Shown: piece after piece, positions 63,948-64,000 of the stretch
How the letters are laid out: every line of letters starts with the position of its first letter
Numbering within the stretch: the stretch's first letter is position 1
Assembly (NCBI RefSeq): GCF_027271155.1
Contig: NZ_CP114542.1
Span: 806,001-870,000 of the forward strand
Direction of reading: 5' to 3'
From: Brevundimonas subvibrioides
GTDB lineage: Bacteria; Pseudomonadota; Alphaproteobacteria; Caulobacterales; Caulobacteraceae
DNA: 64,000 bases
Notes under the pieces: generated by a model
What the model was told of the DNA's origin: nothing
Seen by the model: the letters and a program-made list of their open reading frames with translations, nothing else
Databases searched by the model: none
Program-made: the position numbers and the translations under genes

Positions 63948-64000
63948 CTCACCAACCTACCGCATCACGCATCACGCATCAACGTCTGACCATCCCTGAC

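Overview
The window is chromosomal DNA from a GC-rich alphaproteobacterium of the Caulobacteraceae, most likely Brevundimonas or a close relative. This rests on the gene families seen: an aa3 oxidase cluster with ctaG, SURF1 and an M16 peptidase; a PAS-GEDEF-EAL protein like Caulobacter PdeA; several TonB-dependent receptors; class II GshA next to RsmE; and tolQRA behind a YbgC thioesterase. No rRNA, tRNA, CRISPR array, transposase or prophage was seen. The genus is inference; no search was run.

Left part (1-20.8 kb): the end of a POT peptide transporter converges on two tandem, related TonB-dependent receptors across a perfect bidirectional terminator. Then come a TraB/GumN protein, TldD, and a PadR / DUF1700 / GIN-domain operon. 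The oxidase cluster follows: coxB, ctaD, cyoE, a 58-residue membrane protein, ctaG, ctaE, DUF983, SURF1, M16 peptidase and a GNAT acetyltransferase. After it comes the c-di-GMP phosphodiesterase.

Middle part (20.8-44.3 kb): mostly housekeeping genes. These are YqgE, a peroxiredoxin, a hybrid histidine kinase, a tightly coupled methyltransferase-sixA-DUF952-pyrD operon, gloB, phaB, an S9 peptidase, an alcohol dehydrogenase, DUF72, a secreted HEXXH protein, gshA, rsmE, a DUF433/DUF5615 toxin-antitoxin pair, a MerR-controlled pair of acyl-CoA dehydrogenases, DUF2256, a DoxX-like protein, selO and nhaA. The nhaA leader carries a switch-like RNA arrangement.

Right part (44.4-64 kb): a large TonB-dependent receptor with a strong terminator, an RND efflux pump with its adaptor, and lepA. 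Behind lepA lies an accessory patch (about 53.9-57.8 kb) in which the 3' tail of lepA appears three times. Between the tails sit a second DUF433/DUF5615 module and an SseB-like gene. Two small ORFs and an EVE-HNH endonuclease, predicted to restrict modified DNA, follow. An 84-bp structured repeat then flanks an 81-residue gene on both sides. The window closes with a KDPG-type aldolase, peptide deformylase, ybgC-tolQ-tolR-tolA, and a VapBC module where tolB-pal would usually follow.

Best leads for something not well described: the lepA-tail patch with its toxin-antitoxin and EVE-HNH cargo; the paired inverted palindromes (REPIN-like) at 8.5 kb and 38.1 kb, with a half-element read in frame inside rsmE; and the nhaA leader, which may belong to a lithium-sensing riboswitch class.
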